Shown here piece by piece: positions 54,993 to 64,000 of a stretch of DNA of 64,000 nucleotides. The first letter of the stretch is position 1. The number at the start of each line of letters is the position of its first letter. The notes beneath the pieces are model-generated. The model was not told the origin of the DNA. It worked only from the letters and a program-made list of their open reading frames with translations, and ran no database searches. The stretch comes from Tolypothrix sp. PCC 7910 (lineage in GTDB: Bacteria; Cyanobacteriota; Cyanobacteriia; Cyanobacteriales; Nostocaceae). The translations under genes and the position numbers were made by a program. The DNA is taken from contig NZ_CP050440.1 in assembly GCF_011769525.1 (NCBI RefSeq), forward strand, positions 559,501-623,500. Direction: 5' to 3'.

Positions 54993-55055
54993 AAAATAAT
55001 TATGCCAATTACCTATTAAGCTAATGCGCGTCTAAATTGCATAACTACTAATATG

Positions 55056-55111
55056 GGCTGTTAACGGTTAACGGTTAACGGTTAACGGTTAACGGTCAAC
55101 AGTCAACAGCC
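55056..55111. repeat. GGTTAAC tandem array with inverted ends
   Basis: Seven-base units GGTTAAC (five perfect, then GGTCAAC and AGTCAAC). The array begins GGCTGTTAAC and ends GTCAACAGCC, so the ends can pair. Confidence 0.8.
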
Positions 55112-55186
55112 CTAACGATGGATTGTGCAACTTAAAAGCAGAATAGCTTACCTATTACCAATGCCCAATGCCCAATGCCCCATACC

Positions 55187-56269
55187 CTACCCAATTGCCT
55201 TAATTAACGATTCGCCCATTGCGCGACAACCTAAAAGCTTGGTGCCGGGTGAGAGAATATCACCAGTGCGATCGCCTTGTTCTAATACTTGGAAGACGGC
55301 ATTTTCAATGGCATCTGCTGCGGCTGGTTGGTCTAAAGCATAACGCAACATCATAGCTGCACTCAATACCTGCGCTAGCGGATTGGCTTTATCCTGTCCA
55401 GCAATATCCGGGGCTGAACCATGTACTGGTTCAAATACACCAGGGCCAGAAGCACCTAAACTGGCTGAAGGTAACATCCCAATACTACCAGTGAGCATGG
55501 CAGCAGCATCGGAGAGAATATCGCCAAATAAATTACCCGTAACAATGGTATCGAACTGCTTAGGCGCGCGGACTAGCTGCATGGCTGCATTATCCACATA
55601 GAGGTGAGATAGTTCGACATCGGGGTATTCTTGGGAAAGTTTGGTGATGCGATCGCGCCACAGTTGCGATACTTCTAAAACGTTGGCTTTATCCACGGAG
55701 CAAAGTTTCTTACCTCGTTTGCGTGCGGCTTCAAAGGCGACTTTGCCAATGCGATCGATTTCTGATTCGGTGTAAACCATTGTATTTACACCGCGCTTTT
55801 CTCCAGTCTCAGTTTCAAAAATTCCTTTGGGTTTACCGAAGTAAATCCCCCCTGTGAGTTCGCGCACCACCATAATATCAACGCCTTCTACAACTTCCTT
55901 TTTCAAAGTTGAGGCATCTATTAATTGGGGCAAAATTTTCGCTGGGCGTAAATTCGCAAATAATCCCAAACCAGCGCGCAATCCTAACAAACCTGCTTCT
56001 GGGCGGAGATTGGATGGTAAGGTATCCCACTTATAACCACCAATAGCCGCAAGTAATACAGCATCGCTATTGCGGCAAGTATCTAAAGTAGCCGCTGGTA
56101 GCGGTTCCCCTGTAGCGTCAATTGCTGCACCACCAATGAGGGCTTCTTGGAAATCAAACTTTAAATCGAATTTCTGCCCTACGATTTTGAGCACATCTAC
56201 CGCTACAGCCATAATTTCGGGGCCGATGCCATCGCCGGGAAGTAGGGTAATGCGGTAGTTCTGGGTCAT
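55187..56269 (-). CDS. leuB: 3-isopropylmalate dehydrogenase
   Basis: A 360-residue cytosolic enzyme that oxidatively decarboxylates 3-isopropylmalate with NAD+ in leucine synthesis. Motifs: [14 protein letters not shown] at the N-terminus, substrate arginines in [31 protein letters not shown], metal-binding aspartates in [12 protein letters not shown], and [12 protein letters not shown] for NAD binding. Full length and all motifs intact. Other leu genes are absent here, as is usual in cyanobacteria where they are dispersed. The stop is preceded on the plus strand by repeat arrays. Confidence 0.95.
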   Translation of the reverse strand: MTQNYRITLLPGDGIGPEIMAVAVDVLKIVGQKFDLKFDFQEALIGGAAIDATGEPLPAATLDTCRNSDAVLLAAIGGYKWDTLPSNLRPEAGLLGLRAGLGLFANLRPAKILPQLIDASTLKKEVVEGVDIMVVRELTGGIYFGKPKGIFETETGEKRGVNTMVYTESEIDRIGKVAFEAARKRGKKLCSVDKANVLEVSQLWRDRITKLSQEYPDVELSHLYVDNAAMQLVRAPKQFDTIVTGNLFGDILSDAAAMLTGSIGMLPSASLGASGPGVFEPVHGSAPDIAGQDKANPLAQVLSAAMMLRYALDQPAAADAIENAVFQVLEQGDRTGDILSPGTKLLGCRAMGESLIKAIG

Positions 56270-56798
56270 AGCTGCTGTTTACTAAGTAGATGTTGAGTTG
56301 TGCAAAAATTGCTCACAGATTAAATATCATACCGAGCAATCTGCACTAATGGAGTTATCAATTTTTATTACAAGGGGCATGGGGCATTGGGCATGGGGCA
56401 TTGAGTCATAATTGTTCTTCCTCCACTCTCTGCGCCCTGCCCCTTGTCCTCTTTGTTGAGCATTACGGCTTTATTTTGCAGCAATAACCAGCGATTGAGG
56501 CTGAATCATTTGATACTTTATACTTTAGCCGCAGGCTATAAAAGAGTATTCATATTCTGTTAACAGGATTTGTGAATCAGAATTATTCAATTATCTTGAA
56601 TTTGCAAGTAACATTTGGGGATTAAAGATTACATTCACAACACTTTTATATTCAGTAAATATAACAACTTTTATAAAATGATTTTCTGTTTGGGCATACA
56701 TTCCAGCAAGAAAATTAAAAAAAAAGTATTTATAGACATTTTTGAGATAAAAAACTGTATGTTTGTTGTGTTTAAGAAGGCACAAACTACAAGAAATT
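56270..56798. other. Intergenic region with GGGGCAT repeat
   Basis: About 530 bp. GGGGCATGGGGCATTGGGCA at about 56374-56403 is the same family as the repeat inserted in the hybrid kinase. The rest is AT-rich; open frames on both strands near 56600 overlap each other and have no support. Confidence 0.5.
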
Positions 56799-57650
56799 AT
56801 GAATTTTAAGGAAATTGGTCAGGTTGCTTTGGCGTTGCTAACGCAGTTCGGCTTGAAGCTTGTAGGCGCTATCCTGTTGTGGGTTGTAGCTCAACGCTTG
56901 ATTGACTTTGGATTGAAGCTATTACGTCGTGCTTTCAAAGTTCAACATGTTGATCCAACACTGATTACCTACATTATCAATATCATTTCTGTCACCCTGA
57001 GAATTGTTCTAGTTGTGGCAATTCTCGGATTTTTTGGTATTGAAACCACCTCCTTTGCAGCTTTGTTAGCAGCAGCTGGTATTGCAATTGGTGCAGCATG
57101 GGGTGGACTGTTGGCGAACTTTGCAGCTGGTGCGTTTTTAGTGATTTTTCGCCCATTTAAAATTGGTGATTTCATCACTGCAGCAGGTGTTACGGGAACT
57201 GTCACAGAAATTGGGCTGTTCACAACTAATATCAATACGCCTGATAATGTGATGACAATTGTCGCCAATAATAAAATCTTTTCTGACAATATCCAGAATT
57301 ACTCTGCTAATCCCTACCGTCGGGTTGACCTACTAGCCCAACTACATCATTCTGTAGATCATCACGATGCGATCGCACGTTTGAAAGCTAAAATTAGCCA
57401 AATACCCAATGTTCTGCAAAGTCCTGCACCTGATGTAGAAATTATTGATTTCAATATGGCAGGCCCCGTACTAGCAGTACGTCCTTATTGCAATAATGAC
57501 CATTACTGGCAAGTTTACTTCGACACTAATAAAGTTATACGTGAAACCTTTGGCGAAGCTGGCTATCCGGTTCCCGAACATCGTTACTCAATCAGTGGTT
57601 CATCACCTAATGGAGTTGATCCTGTAGTCCCTGCATCAATCATGAGCTGA
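56799..57650 (+). CDS. Small-conductance mechanosensitive channel (MscS family)
   Basis: A 283-residue membrane channel that opens under membrane tension to release osmolytes. Three membrane helices: about 7-30, 50-75, and the pore helix 84-115 with the Gly/Ala pattern AAAGIAIGAAWGGLLANFAAG. The beta domain starts at FRPFKIGDFITAAGVTGTV and the alpha-beta C-terminal domain ends in AGYPVPEHRYS. I use ATG 56799 (MNFKEIGQ); an upstream in-frame start adds 12 unsupported residues. A hairpin terminator follows. Single-gene unit. Confidence 0.9.
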   Translation: MNFKEIGQVALALLTQFGLKLVGAILLWVVAQRLIDFGLKLLRRAFKVQHVDPTLITYIINIISVTLRIVLVVAILGFFGIETTSFAALLAAAGIAIGAAWGGLLANFAAGAFLVIFRPFKIGDFITAAGVTGTVTEIGLFTTNINTPDNVMTIVANNKIFSDNIQNYSANPYRRVDLLAQLHHSVDHHDAIARLKAKISQIPNVLQSPAPDVEIIDFNMAGPVLAVRPYCNNDHYWQVYFDTNKVIRETFGEAGYPVPEHRYSISGSSPNGVDPVVPASIMS

Positions 57651-57682
57651 TACTGACACAAACCTAAATAATACAAATGTAA

Positions 57683-57715
57683 AAGTAGGTAGGTAGGCAT
57701 CTGTCTTACCTACTT
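57683..57715 (+). terminator. Hairpin after MscS gene
   Basis: AAGTAGGTA pairs with TACCTACTT across about 15 bases and is followed by TATTATTTTAT. Confidence 0.6.
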
Positions 57716-58074
57716 TATTATTTTATGTCATGTTATATATAAAACAAAAGTTTTCTCAGTATCTTAGTTATACAAATGTAAATAAATAATGTGATGTAGG
57801 ATGTGTTAACGGCGAGAGTGCGGCACCTGTAGCAATGCTTTTCGTGCGTTAGTGTAAGTATACAGATATAGACAACTCTGCTAAATCAGTAAATCAGAAT
57901 AATGTAGTTATACTTTCTGTGAAAGGTAAACGTATGCAAAGCTATCTGATGTGAGCAAAGTTATTAGCTATCAAAGCAATTTTTGTTTACAATCTCTTAC
58001 TTAGTACGTAATTGGCCCTTATAAAGTATGTCTACCTTACCTTAGACATCCACAGTGGTTGAAGGAGAATTAAA
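57716..58074. other. Intergenic region, promoter of deacetylase gene expected
   Basis: About 360 bp without a gene. A good ribosome-binding site GAAGGAG precedes the GTG of the next gene. No clear operator was seen. Confidence 0.4.
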
Positions 58075-58977
58075 GTGGCAGATCAGAAATCTTCGGTTAG
58101 ACGAGGAATTATATTTATCCCATTAATTGCCGGAGTTTGTACTTTTGGCGCGGGATTGTATTGGCTGATGGGTCGAACAGACCATCAAATGCACATTCAT
58201 AAATCAAAGTCACTAACAGCCAAAGCATTAATTAATCAGCAAGATTTGGCATTGAATCGAGACGCTGTTGGTTCAACAGACAGCCACATATTTGAAGTGC
58301 CAAAGGCATTTCAAGGACAAGTAGTTCAGGAGTTACCAGTAACCGATAAAAATAAAGTGATTGCGTTGACTTTTGATGATGGCCCTGCGCCTAAATACAC
58401 AGAACAAATTTTAGCAATTCTGAAGAAAGAAAATATTAAAGCGACTTTCTTCTGTGTAGGGGAAATGGTGCATTATTTTCCTCAAATTGCTAAGGAGGAA
58501 GTAGCTGCTGGTAATGCAATTGGCAATCACACATGGCATCATTGGTATCGCAAGATGAACCCAACTATTGCACAGCGTGAGATTGAGTCCACTGCCACAC
58601 AGATATACGAAACTACGGGAGTTAAAACATCTCTATTTCGTCCTCCTTTTGGTATCCTTAACAATGGTGTAGCTGACTACGCTAAAAAGAATAATTACGC
58701 CATCTTAATGTGGTCAGATGACTCTGAAGATTATCGTCGTCCTCCCGTATCCAGACTAGTTAATAATGTCATCAAAGAAGCAAAACCAGGCGGCATGATA
58801 TTAATGCACGATGGTGGTGGAAATCGCTCCAATACAGTTAAAGCTTTACCAGAAATTATTGATACTCTGAAAAAGCGTGGCTATAGTTTTGTAACCGTAC
58901 CTGAATTGTTAGCAATACAAGCACAAAAACCCTTGGTAAAAATGGCAAAATTCCATCAACCCAACAAAGATATGTAA
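58075..58977 (+). CDS. Polysaccharide deacetylase (NodB/CE4 family)
   Basis: A 300-residue metal-dependent deacetylase acting on N-acetylated sugars of peptidoglycan or exopolysaccharide. One N-terminal membrane anchor (about 12-30) places it outside the membrane. The CE4 motifs are complete: TFDDGPAP (base and metal Asp), NHTWHHW (metal His pair), RPPFG, WSDDSEDY, and LMHDGGG near the C-terminus. The GTG start has AGGAGA eight bases upstream. It stands alone; no polysaccharide genes are adjacent, so the substrate is unknown. Confidence 0.92.
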   Translation: MADQKSSVRRGIIFIPLIAGVCTFGAGLYWLMGRTDHQMHIHKSKSLTAKALINQQDLALNRDAVGSTDSHIFEVPKAFQGQVVQELPVTDKNKVIALTFDDGPAPKYTEQILAILKKENIKATFFCVGEMVHYFPQIAKEEVAAGNAIGNHTWHHWYRKMNPTIAQREIESTATQIYETTGVKTSLFRPPFGILNNGVADYAKKNNYAILMWSDDSEDYRRPPVSRLVNNVIKEAKPGGMILMHDGGGNRSNTVKALPEIIDTLKKRGYSFVTVPELLAIQAQKPLVKMAKFHQPNKDM

Positions 58978-59199
58978 AATTTACTCAACTTCAATTAATA
59001 TATTTACCAAAAATATAACATTAGTAATTATTAGTTGTATTCGTGGATAATATCTGTGAATACAACTTTTTTGTGATTTGTGCAAACAAAGTACACAAAA
59101 ATCAGACTTATCTAAATATTTTTTGACACATCAATCATCTGTAGAGACATCAAATATTTGTGCTTACATCCCAAGTCTTTTGATGCATTACATCTAATA

Positions 59200-60324
59200 C
59201 CAATTTAATATGAAGCTGCATAGAAAAGAGCTTCTAAAATAAAGTTATAAGAAGAGATAGATATTACCTGCTCAAATGTTAATTGCTCAAATAGTTGTTG
59301 TATGCGATTGCGTAAGTCTTGTAAAGAAGAAAAAAGTTCATTATGAAGTGATTTTTTGAGATACTGCCATAGCCTTTCAATGGGATTGAGTTCCGGGGAA
59401 TGAGGTGGTTGAAGCAGGGGAATAATATTTTCAGGCCAATTAATTGCACTACTGATATGAGCAGGAGCTTGGTCTATTTGTAAAATTGCATAATCTTCAC
59501 CTAATTGCTGAGATAACCAGTCTAAAAACTGTTGAAAATATTCACCATTAAGTTTGGGGTATTCTTGCTGAAAATGTTGTCCTGTGAATGGTTCAATTGC
59601 GCCATAAATCCAAAAGTTTTTCCTTTGCCATTTCACGCATACAGTAGGTTTTACTCCAGAAGCAGTAATCACCTTTCCCGTTAAAGTTTTTAATCCCACC
59701 CTGGTCTCATCCTGACACAGATAATGAATACGCCTCCCTGGTGCTAGATGTTTTTCTAGGATATTGAGGATGATACCGAGTTTTTTTTAAACTCAGATAC
59801 TAACTTTTCATCCTGTTGATGGCTTTGAGGACGTGGTACTTTGAGTTTTGCTCCTAATTTATATCGAACTAATGCATAAACTGTTGCATACTCAACTTCC
59901 AGTCCATGTTTGAGTTTCAACCACTCAACTATTGCACCATAGCTACTAAAGCCTGTTCCTGTTTTTAACTCTTCGGTGAGTCCTGCGATCGCAAGCTCGT
60001 TAATTTTTCGTTTTGCTCCTGGAGCTTTTTTAATTTTTAATAATTCATCTAGCCCACCTGACCTATACTTTTGTATCCACCTTGTTACCGTTGAAGTATC
60101 TTTCGCCAAGCGTTTTCCAATGTCTTGCTGCTCCTGAACCTGACCACTTTTTATCCACCACAGCATCATCAGTTTTTCTTTCTGGTTCCCTATGTTTGCT
60201 GTTTGTAGACGTTTTTTAAGTTCTTCTTCGCTCTCTGCGATTTCAATCTTAAAAGGGCGGCTCATGGTTATTTTAATTTACCGAGTTTGCTTCCTCCATT
60301 ATATGCAGCTTCATATTAAATTGG
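59200..60324 (-). mobile_element. IS630-type insertion sequence (complete, 1,125 bp)
   Basis: Perfect 23-bp terminal inverted repeats beginning CCAATTTAATATGAAGC, flanked by TA on each side (59198-59199 and 60325-60326), the usual IS630/Tc1 TA target duplication. It carries one transposase read through a frameshift. Its C-terminus is encoded by the left inverted repeat. Intact ends and frame suggest recent insertion. Confidence 0.92.
59205..60265 (-). CDS. IS630 family transposase, expressed by -1 frameshift
   Basis: Two overlapping frames. The first (from ATG 60265, 169 codons) encodes the DNA-binding part with HTH motifs (DIGKRLAKDTSTVTRWIQKY) and ends soon after a run of eight A (read on the minus strand, 59781-59788). 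Slipping back one base gives EFKKKLGIILNILEKHLAPG and then CQDETRVG, the first catalytic Asp. The second frame supplies DQAPAH (second Asp) and NPIERLW (Glu), completing the DDE triad. It ends in the inverted repeat. The A8 slippery run means the product is probably functional, not broken. A GTG at 59699 is an alternative start for the second frame but would miss the first Asp. Confidence 0.88.
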
Positions 60325-60587
60325 TATAACGCCTAACACAACGCACTGACTCCACTACATGGTACTGAGATTTGTTCAGAAATAAAATTGGATTCCTAAT
60401 ATTATTCATCCGGTTACAGTAGAAAATATACTGAATATTAAATAAAAACAGTATTGATTGAGCGAAGTATTAATACTTAATAACATTAAGTTTGTGTAAA
60501 CCTGGTTTCCATTTCTGAAACGAACCTGGCAAATACTGTAGAGACAGGTTAGGTTAACTTATAATCACAAGCCGCACCAAAGCAGGT

Positions 60588-61538
60588 ATGGTAAAAGAAT
60601 TAGCAATTCGTACCTCTGGACTGACGAAGCAATTTGATCGCCATGTTGCGGTCAATGATGTTGATTTAGAGATCCAAGCAGGTGAAGTATACGGACTGAT
60701 TGGGCCGAATGGCGCAGGTAAAACAACTCTCATCCGAATGTTAGCAGCCGCAGAGGAGCCAACAACGGGTGAGATTTATATTAATGGCGATCGCTTGTTG
60801 CGTGACAAAAGTAATCCTACTCTTAAGCGTCGTCTAGGCTATTTACCCGATGACTACCCACTGTATGAGGATTTAACAGTTTGGGATTACCTAGATTATT
60901 TTGCGCGGCTATATCGCTTGCGGGAACCACGCCGCACTCAACGTCTGCATGAAGTATTAGAACTGATACAACTCGGTAACAAGCGTAATAGCTTAATTTC
61001 TACCCTATCGCGGGGGATGAAGCAGCGCTTAAGTTTAGCGCGCACAATTATTCATGAACCTATTTTACTGCTGTTAGATGAGCCTGTTTCTGGTCTTGAC
61101 CCCATCGCCAGGATGCAGTTCCGGGAAATCATCAAGGCTTTACAAGAAGCGGGAATGACAATCTTGATTTCTTCCCATGTTCTGAGTGATTTAGCCGAAC
61201 TCTGTACTTCTGTGGGAATTATGGAACTTGGCTTTTTAGTAGAAAGTGCTTCTCTGCAACAACTTTACCAGCGGCTATCCCGTCAACAAATTTTGTTGTC
61301 TACGCTAGGAGATTTAGAAACATTACTGCGGGAAATAAAACATCATCCTTTGGTGGAAGAATGGGAAGTAATATCTGGTAAAAACAGTGTCAGAATCAAC
61401 TTTTCAGGTAAGCAGGAAGATAGTGCTGAGTTATTGCGATCGCTAATTCAAGTTGGCATTCCGATTACTGATTTTCACTGCACCCAAGAAGATTTAGAAA
61501 CCATTTTCTTAAAGTTAGGGCACAAGCAAGCATCTTAA
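60588..61538 (+). CDS. ABC transporter ATP-binding protein
   Basis: A 316-residue ATPase of an ABC-2 type exporter. Walker A GPNGAGKTT near 39-47, signature LSRGMKQR near 137, Walker B ILLLLDEPVSGLDP near 158-171 and switch His in ISSHVLSD. The C-terminal ~90 residues resemble those of NatA/YhaQ-type exporters. The start is ATG 60588. It is followed after about 40 bp by a membrane component and then a paralogue of it. The substrate is unknown. Confidence 0.92.
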   Translation: MVKELAIRTSGLTKQFDRHVAVNDVDLEIQAGEVYGLIGPNGAGKTTLIRMLAAAEEPTTGEIYINGDRLLRDKSNPTLKRRLGYLPDDYPLYEDLTVWDYLDYFARLYRLREPRRTQRLHEVLELIQLGNKRNSLISTLSRGMKQRLSLARTIIHEPILLLLDEPVSGLDPIARMQFREIIKALQEAGMTILISSHVLSDLAELCTSVGIMELGFLVESASLQQLYQRLSRQQILLSTLGDLETLLREIKHHPLVEEWEVISGKNSVRINFSGKQEDSAELLRSLIQVGIPITDFHCTQEDLETIFLKLGHKQAS

Positions 61539-61580
61539 TTCCGCAATAATTCTTAATTCCTCTGTTTGGAGCTTTTATCT

Positions 61581-63482
61581 ATGATGCTCAAGTGGTTAGA
61601 CAAAATCGGTGATTGGAATCCGCAATTGTTGCGCGAACTAAAAGGCCGCCTGAAACCTGTAAATATTTTAATTGCCTTGGCAATATCCTTAGTCACTCAA
61701 CTAGGGACTTATATATATCAAATCAGCGATTTACCTGGCAAAACATATGCTATGTCAGGTATGTACTGCAATCTTGCTGACGGTTATCAAAAAAATCTTA
61801 CCTTTCTCAATCAAAGCCTTGAGCAGGTTAACTCCAAAATCAATAGTTATAGTGGGAGTCTAAACTCAGATTTATTAGCAAAAATCCCGGATTTAAAATT
61901 AGAACAAAAATCCCTGAAACAGCAAATCGACAATCTTAATAACATCTTATATCAAAGTTCTTGCCCAACCGAGCAAATAAATATGCAAATGTGGTGGCAA
62001 GACCATTGGAAATATATATTTATGACGCTGAGTGTGATGTTTATATTCACACTTTTAGTTGCTGGGACTTATTTGCTGATCAATAATTTAGGGCAAGAAG
62101 AACGTCGCGGCACATTAAATTTTTTACGTCTTAGTCCACAATCAGAAGCCAGTATTTTAACTGGCAAAATGTTAGGTGTGCCGATTCTGGTCTATCTCAC
62201 AGTTTTAGCGGCATTACCTTTACATTTATTGGCAGGTATTGCGGCGCAAATTCCCTTTACTTCGATTCTAGCTTTTTATATAGTGCTGGCTGCTAGTTGT
62301 GTTTTCTTCTACAGTAATGCATTACTATTTGGCTTAATTAGTCGTTGGTTTAGTGGTTTTCAACCTTGGTTAGGAAGTGGTTTAGTCCTCCTGTTCTTAT
62401 TCGTTACTTTGCAGACGTTATTTCATAGTGTAGATTTTCGCAATCTACTCGTTTGGTTAAGCTTATTAAATCCTGCAAGTATGCTGGGATATCTCACCCC
62501 CCGATATCAGGAACCGCATATACAAGAAATACAGTTTTTTTACTTACCACTTGGTAAAAGTCTTGTTGGTTTAGTTGCCCTGCATTTATTTAATTATGGC
62601 GTGGGCATTTACTGGGCTTGGAAAGGAATGAAACGCAGATTTCGTAATCCTGATGGCGCGATTATTAATAAAGTTCAGAGTTACTTGATGGTAGCGAGTT
62701 ATCAACTGATTTTTTGGGGATTTACTCTGCAATACTCTGATAATTACTGCCCAGATTACAGAGGTAGTCAATCTATTCCTTGTTATTATGATTTGAACTA
62801 TCAAATAGTTGAAAATTGGGGATTAATAGCATTTTTTAATATCATGCTATTACTTTCTTTACTGGTAATTTTGTCACCTCACAGACAAACTATCCAAGAT
62901 TGGGCAAGATATAGACATGAAAAAGTTGCCAATTTTAAGGGTTTTTGGCGAAAATTTGCGCTCAAAGATTGGCTGGTAGATGAAAAAAGTCCAGCGCTAT
63001 TGGCAATGTTGATTAATTTAGCGATCGCAACTACTCCACTAGTAGTTTGGATTGTCCTTGCACCGATGTTGAATACTCATCATAACAATGCCATAAACTG
63101 GGTAAATGAGATTGGCAGATTGAAGGCAATTTTGGCTGTGGCTTTCTTCATTAGCTTAATGATGATTTATGCAACATTAGCCCAATTAATGCTAATGATG
63201 AAAACTTCTAAGCGTTCAATGTGGGCAGTGGGGACTATAGTTGCGGCTATCTTCCTACCACCATTGTTTCTCGGAATCCTCAATATTAAACCCGCAGCTT
63301 ATCCAGTAGCATGGCTATTCTCTACTTTTCCTTGGGCTGGTTTAGAATATGCTGCCACAAGCACAGTTTTTAAGGCATTTATAGCTGAATTAACTGTCCT
63401 AATTTTGTTAAATATCAAATTAGCAAAGCAGATGAAATTAGCAGGAGAATCTGCTACAAAAGCCTTGTTAGCAAAACGTTAA
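61581..63482 (+). CDS. ABC-2 type transporter permease
   Basis: A membrane protein of 633 residues from ATG 61581, with GGAG nine bases upstream. The first part WLDKIGDWNPQLLRELKGRL is a conserved cytoplasmic head, followed by a membrane helix and a large external loop (about 50-145). Then membrane helices, including the EERRGTLNFLRLSPQSEASI loop typical of ABC-2 permeases of cyanobacteria. About ten helices in two groups. The downstream gene is a paralogue. The two probably make a heterodimeric exporter with the ATPase. Confidence 0.85.
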   Translation: MMLKWLDKIGDWNPQLLRELKGRLKPVNILIALAISLVTQLGTYIYQISDLPGKTYAMSGMYCNLADGYQKNLTFLNQSLEQVNSKINSYSGSLNSDLLAKIPDLKLEQKSLKQQIDNLNNILYQSSCPTEQINMQMWWQDHWKYIFMTLSVMFIFTLLVAGTYLLINNLGQEERRGTLNFLRLSPQSEASILTGKMLGVPILVYLTVLAALPLHLLAGIAAQIPFTSILAFYIVLAASCVFFYSNALLFGLISRWFSGFQPWLGSGLVLLFLFVTLQTLFHSVDFRNLLVWLSLLNPASMLGYLTPRYQEPHIQEIQFFYLPLGKSLVGLVALHLFNYGVGIYWAWKGMKRRFRNPDGAIINKVQSYLMVASYQLIFWGFTLQYSDNYCPDYRGSQSIPCYYDLNYQIVENWGLIAFFNIMLLLSLLVILSPHRQTIQDWARYRHEKVANFKGFWRKFALKDWLVDEKSPALLAMLINLAIATTPLVVWIVLAPMLNTHHNNAINWVNEIGRLKAILAVAFFISLMMIYATLAQLMLMMKTSKRSMWAVGTIVAAIFLPPLFLGILNIKPAAYPVAWLFSTFPWAGLEYAATSTVFKAFIAELTVLILLNIKLAKQMKLAGESATKALLAKR

Positions 63483-63551
63483 GAGGAAAAAGGGACAAGG
63501 AATAACAAAAGCCAAACACCCAACACCCAACACCAAAAGAGAGCTTTTAGT

Positions 63552-64000
63552 ATGAATCTAAATTGGATGAATCAAGTAGGAGACTGGAATCCTCAACTGT
63601 TGCGCGAACTTAAAGGAAGGCTAAAACCGCGCAACTTAATACTTTCTGGCGGTATCTCATTGCTGGGTCAATTTATCATATTTATGTATTTTCAAACCCA
63701 GCTACCTACAAAACTCGAAGTTGTATACAATTCCTTTAACCGATATTGCACAGGTAAACTCGAATATGATTCACGGCAATGCCTTTTAGATACATTTGGT
63801 AATTTAATTATCAACAGGCAATTGTGGTATTTAGATGTATTTACCTGGCTAGGTATTATTGGCTCTATTACACTTTTAGTTGCTGGTACTTACCTAATTA
63901 TTAATGATTTAGCTGCTGAAGAACGGCGTGAAACCCTCAATTTTATTCGCTTGAGTCCTCAAACGCCTCAAAGTATTTTATTAGGCAAAATGTTAGGGGT
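63552..64000 (+). CDS. ABC-2 type transporter permease, second paralogue (partial)
   Basis: The first 149 residues are in the window. They begin MNLNWMNQVGDWNPQLLREL and then KGRLKPRNLI, matching the preceding permease, with a shorter external loop and EERRETLNFIRLSPQTPQSI after the second helix. The start ATG 63552 follows AGAGAGC. It lies 69 bp past the first permease gene, separated by a CCAACACCCAACACC mini-repeat. The C-terminus is outside the window. Confidence 0.85.
   Translation, partial: MNLNWMNQVGDWNPQLLRELKGRLKPRNLILSGGISLLGQFIIFMYFQTQLPTKLEVVYNSFNRYCTGKLEYDSRQCLLDTFGNLIINRQLWYLDVFTWLGIIGSITLLVAGTYLIINDLAAEERRETLNFIRLSPQTPQSILLGKMLG

Larger units (their letters stand above)
54786..55186. 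other. Intergenic region made mostly of tandem repeats
   Basis: It contains the GGGGATTGGGGACT array, the GGTTAAC array and a short CCAATGCCCAATGCCC array. The apparent open frames across it are repeat translations (GIGDWGL heptads). Confidence 0.6.

Noticed and set aside
54797-55024. Open frames coding for [14 protein letters not shown] heptads
   Set aside because: These are direct translations of the 14-bp GGGGATTGGGGACT array, not proteins.
54347-55111. CRISPR array
   Set aside because: The repeats are 7-14 bp without unique spacers and no cas genes are present; these are simple tandem arrays.
1-64000. tRNA, rRNA or prophage genes
   Set aside because: No tRNA-like GGTTCGAATCC arm, rRNA segment, integrase or phage structural gene was recognised on either strand.

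Overview
The window comes from a cyanobacterium, most likely a filamentous Nostocales species (Nostoc, Anabaena, Calothrix or Tolypothrix type). The octamer GCGATCGC (HIP1) occurs throughout. Heptamer arrays of the GGGGATT/GGGGACT type and palindromic short repeats sit between genes. Several genes are typical of this lineage: DUF5331, an ssl1498-type light-harvesting-like protein, Uma2, DUF4347 and long TPR-STAND proteins. No rRNA, tRNA or CRISPR array was seen.

Layout. 1-4200: a dynamin-like GTPase (cut by the window edge) with a small coiled-coil membrane protein, then cysteine synthase, a small thioredoxin-like [2Fe-2S] protein and a DUF5331 protein. 4400-12550: a minus-strand signalling block with an RsbR-RsbS-RsbT stressosome core, an RsbT/RsbW-like ATPase fused to a SpoIIE phosphatase, and two large hybrid histidine kinases. 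One kinase begins with an RsbT-like ATPase domain. A 1.1 kb repeat-rich insertion separates the core from the kinases. 12770-22320: a truncated PAS protein, an MprF-like lysyltransferase-domain protein, an esterase, an SMR transporter, a FAD/Rieske oxidoreductase divergent from a TetR regulator, and the MgtE magnesium transporter. 23200-40200: two giant multidomain proteins that each carry a sugar-dehydrogenase-like propeller (DUF4347-LamG-Calx-beta and malectin-TIG architectures), a decayed relative of the second, two small cyanobacterial proteins, and a minus-strand cluster of a mercuric-reductase-like flavoprotein, two TVP38/TMEM64 membrane proteins, an orphan ABC binding protein and a TIGR04283-type glycosyltransferase. 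40560-48800: a two-gene STAND module, made of a 2,289-residue NACHT-TPR protein with a near-identical 240-bp repeat array and a separate P-loop ATPase. 48900-58980: mostly housekeeping or transport genes (ABC sugar-binding lipoprotein, MFS, accD, prepilin peptidase, leuB, MscS channel, polysaccharide deacetylase). 59200-60324: a complete IS630-type insertion sequence that needs a -1 frameshift. 60588-64000: an ABC exporter operon with tandem paralogous permeases, the last cut by the window edge.

Mobile and repeat DNA is a theme. A MITE-like family ends in CCAATT beside TA, like the IS630 copy here. One member contains a second nested element with an 8-bp target duplication. A 21-bp tandem repeat encoding heptads on both strands occurs at two loci in opposite orientation. 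A repeat has also inserted in frame in a kinase ATPase domain.

The best candidates for something new are the STAND/TPR two-gene module, the duplicated heptad-repeat element, the expanded stressosome-kinase block and the in-frame repeat in the kinase. Functions are inferred from motifs read by eye; no database search was run.
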